Below the pieces are notes generated by a model that saw nothing but the letters and a program-made list of their open reading frames with translations, made no database searches and was not told the origin of the DNA. A stretch of DNA of 64,000 nucleotides, taken from positions 868,001-932,000 of the forward strand of contig CAVVVG010000005.1 of assembly GCA_963751615.1 (NCBI GenBank). Reading direction: 5' to 3'. Positions 63,901-64,000 of the stretch are shown here, one piece after another; within the stretch, counting starts at the first letter, position 1, and each line of letters opens with the position of its first letter. Both the position numbers and the translations under genes were made by a program. This DNA comes from Palsa-892 sp963751615. GTDB lineage: Bacteria; Pseudomonadota; Alphaproteobacteria; Rhizobiales; Xanthobacteraceae.

Positions 63901-64000
63901 AGCGGTCACTTTCCGACAATGGAGATCGGGCGGGAACGATCCCGATTAACCGAACGGACGGCGCATCTCGAACATTCAATCATCCGCCGGACAGTTGGCT
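63897..64000 (+). CDS. Start of an unknown protein coupled to the FAD oxidase gene (3' end outside window)
   Basis: ATG 63897 overlaps the stop of the FAD oxidase gene by four bases, and the frame stays open to the window end (34 residues: MKRSLSDNGDRAGT and so on). The sequence is polar and has no known motif. In ether-lipid-type loci a dehydrogenase, acyltransferase or kinase often follows, but nothing here identifies it. Confidence 0.5.
   Translation, partial: MKRSLSDNGDRAGTIPINRTDGASRTFNHPPDSW

Noticed and set aside
1..64000. CRISPR arrays, rRNA genes, transposases, prophage genes
   Set aside because: Looked for regularly spaced direct repeats, rRNA-like stretches and transposase or phage protein motifs; none seen.

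Overview
The window looks like chromosome of an alphaproteobacterium of the order Hyphomicrobiales (Rhizobiales). Evidence: the left-end order cobT, rpmB, DUF3108 protein, SUV3-type helicase, S4 protein, 7Fe ferredoxin, CarD regulator, M48 lipoprotein is a familiar Rhizobiales arrangement, heme synthesis uses 5-aminolevulinate synthase, and a small Cys-rich exported protein of Rhizobiales type is present. Genus cannot be fixed from sequence alone.

Layout. 1-10.2 kb: housekeeping genes. 10.8-25.8 kb: a dense c-type cytochrome island with 36 CxxCH motifs. It holds (a) an NrfCD-like quinone module with a hexaheme cytochrome; (b) two small exported monoheme proteins; (c) a HemG-type flavodoxin; (d) a membrane monoheme protein; (e) two paralogous tetraheme cytochromes; (f) a nine-heme cytochrome fused to a membrane cytochrome b; and (g) a decaheme MtrA/PioA-type cytochrome next to an MtrB/PioB-type outer-membrane barrel. 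The barrel gene is split by a one-base frameshift. 26-34.3 kb: supply genes for the island, namely ccmI, ccmF and ccmH (no ccmE), a frameshifted small cytochrome, hemA (ALAS) and anaerobic hemN. Good FNR-type sites (TTGAT-N4-ATCAA) lie in the divergent or upstream regions of most of these units. Read together this is an oxygen-regulated extracellular electron transfer system: an outer-membrane conduit (g), periplasmic carriers (b, e) and two possible inner-membrane quinone modules (a, f), linked to heme supply and cytochrome c maturation. Direction (electron uptake or Fe(II) oxidation versus reduction of an outside acceptor) cannot be read from sequence; the PioA-like long N-terminus hints at uptake.

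34.4-44.6 kb: metallophosphoesterase, CDP-archaeol-synthase-like protein, a small Myb/SANT-like protein, tRNA-Arg(TCG), a PhaC-like hydrolase, then a beta-glycoside cluster (GH-A clan hydrolase, GH4, GH1, glucokinase and a SbmA/BacA-like membrane protein). 44.7-51.4 kb: small genes (membrane protein, GrdB-like protein, dodecin, hypotheticals, cytochrome c) and a GGDEF/EAL protein. 51.8-58.9 kb: D-amino acid dehydrogenase, a branched-chain-type ABC importer with a fused LivM-LivG, its binding protein, and an O-methyltransferase. 59-64 kb: SMP-30 lactonase, patatin lipoprotein, FAD-linked oxidase of the alkyl-DHAP synthase type, and the start of a coupled gene.

A dispersed intergenic repeat with tRNA-like D-arm and T-arm sequence occurs at least six times between 45 and 62 kb, always in the same orientation, and was not seen left of 45 kb. 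No CRISPR array, rRNA, transposase or prophage was seen.
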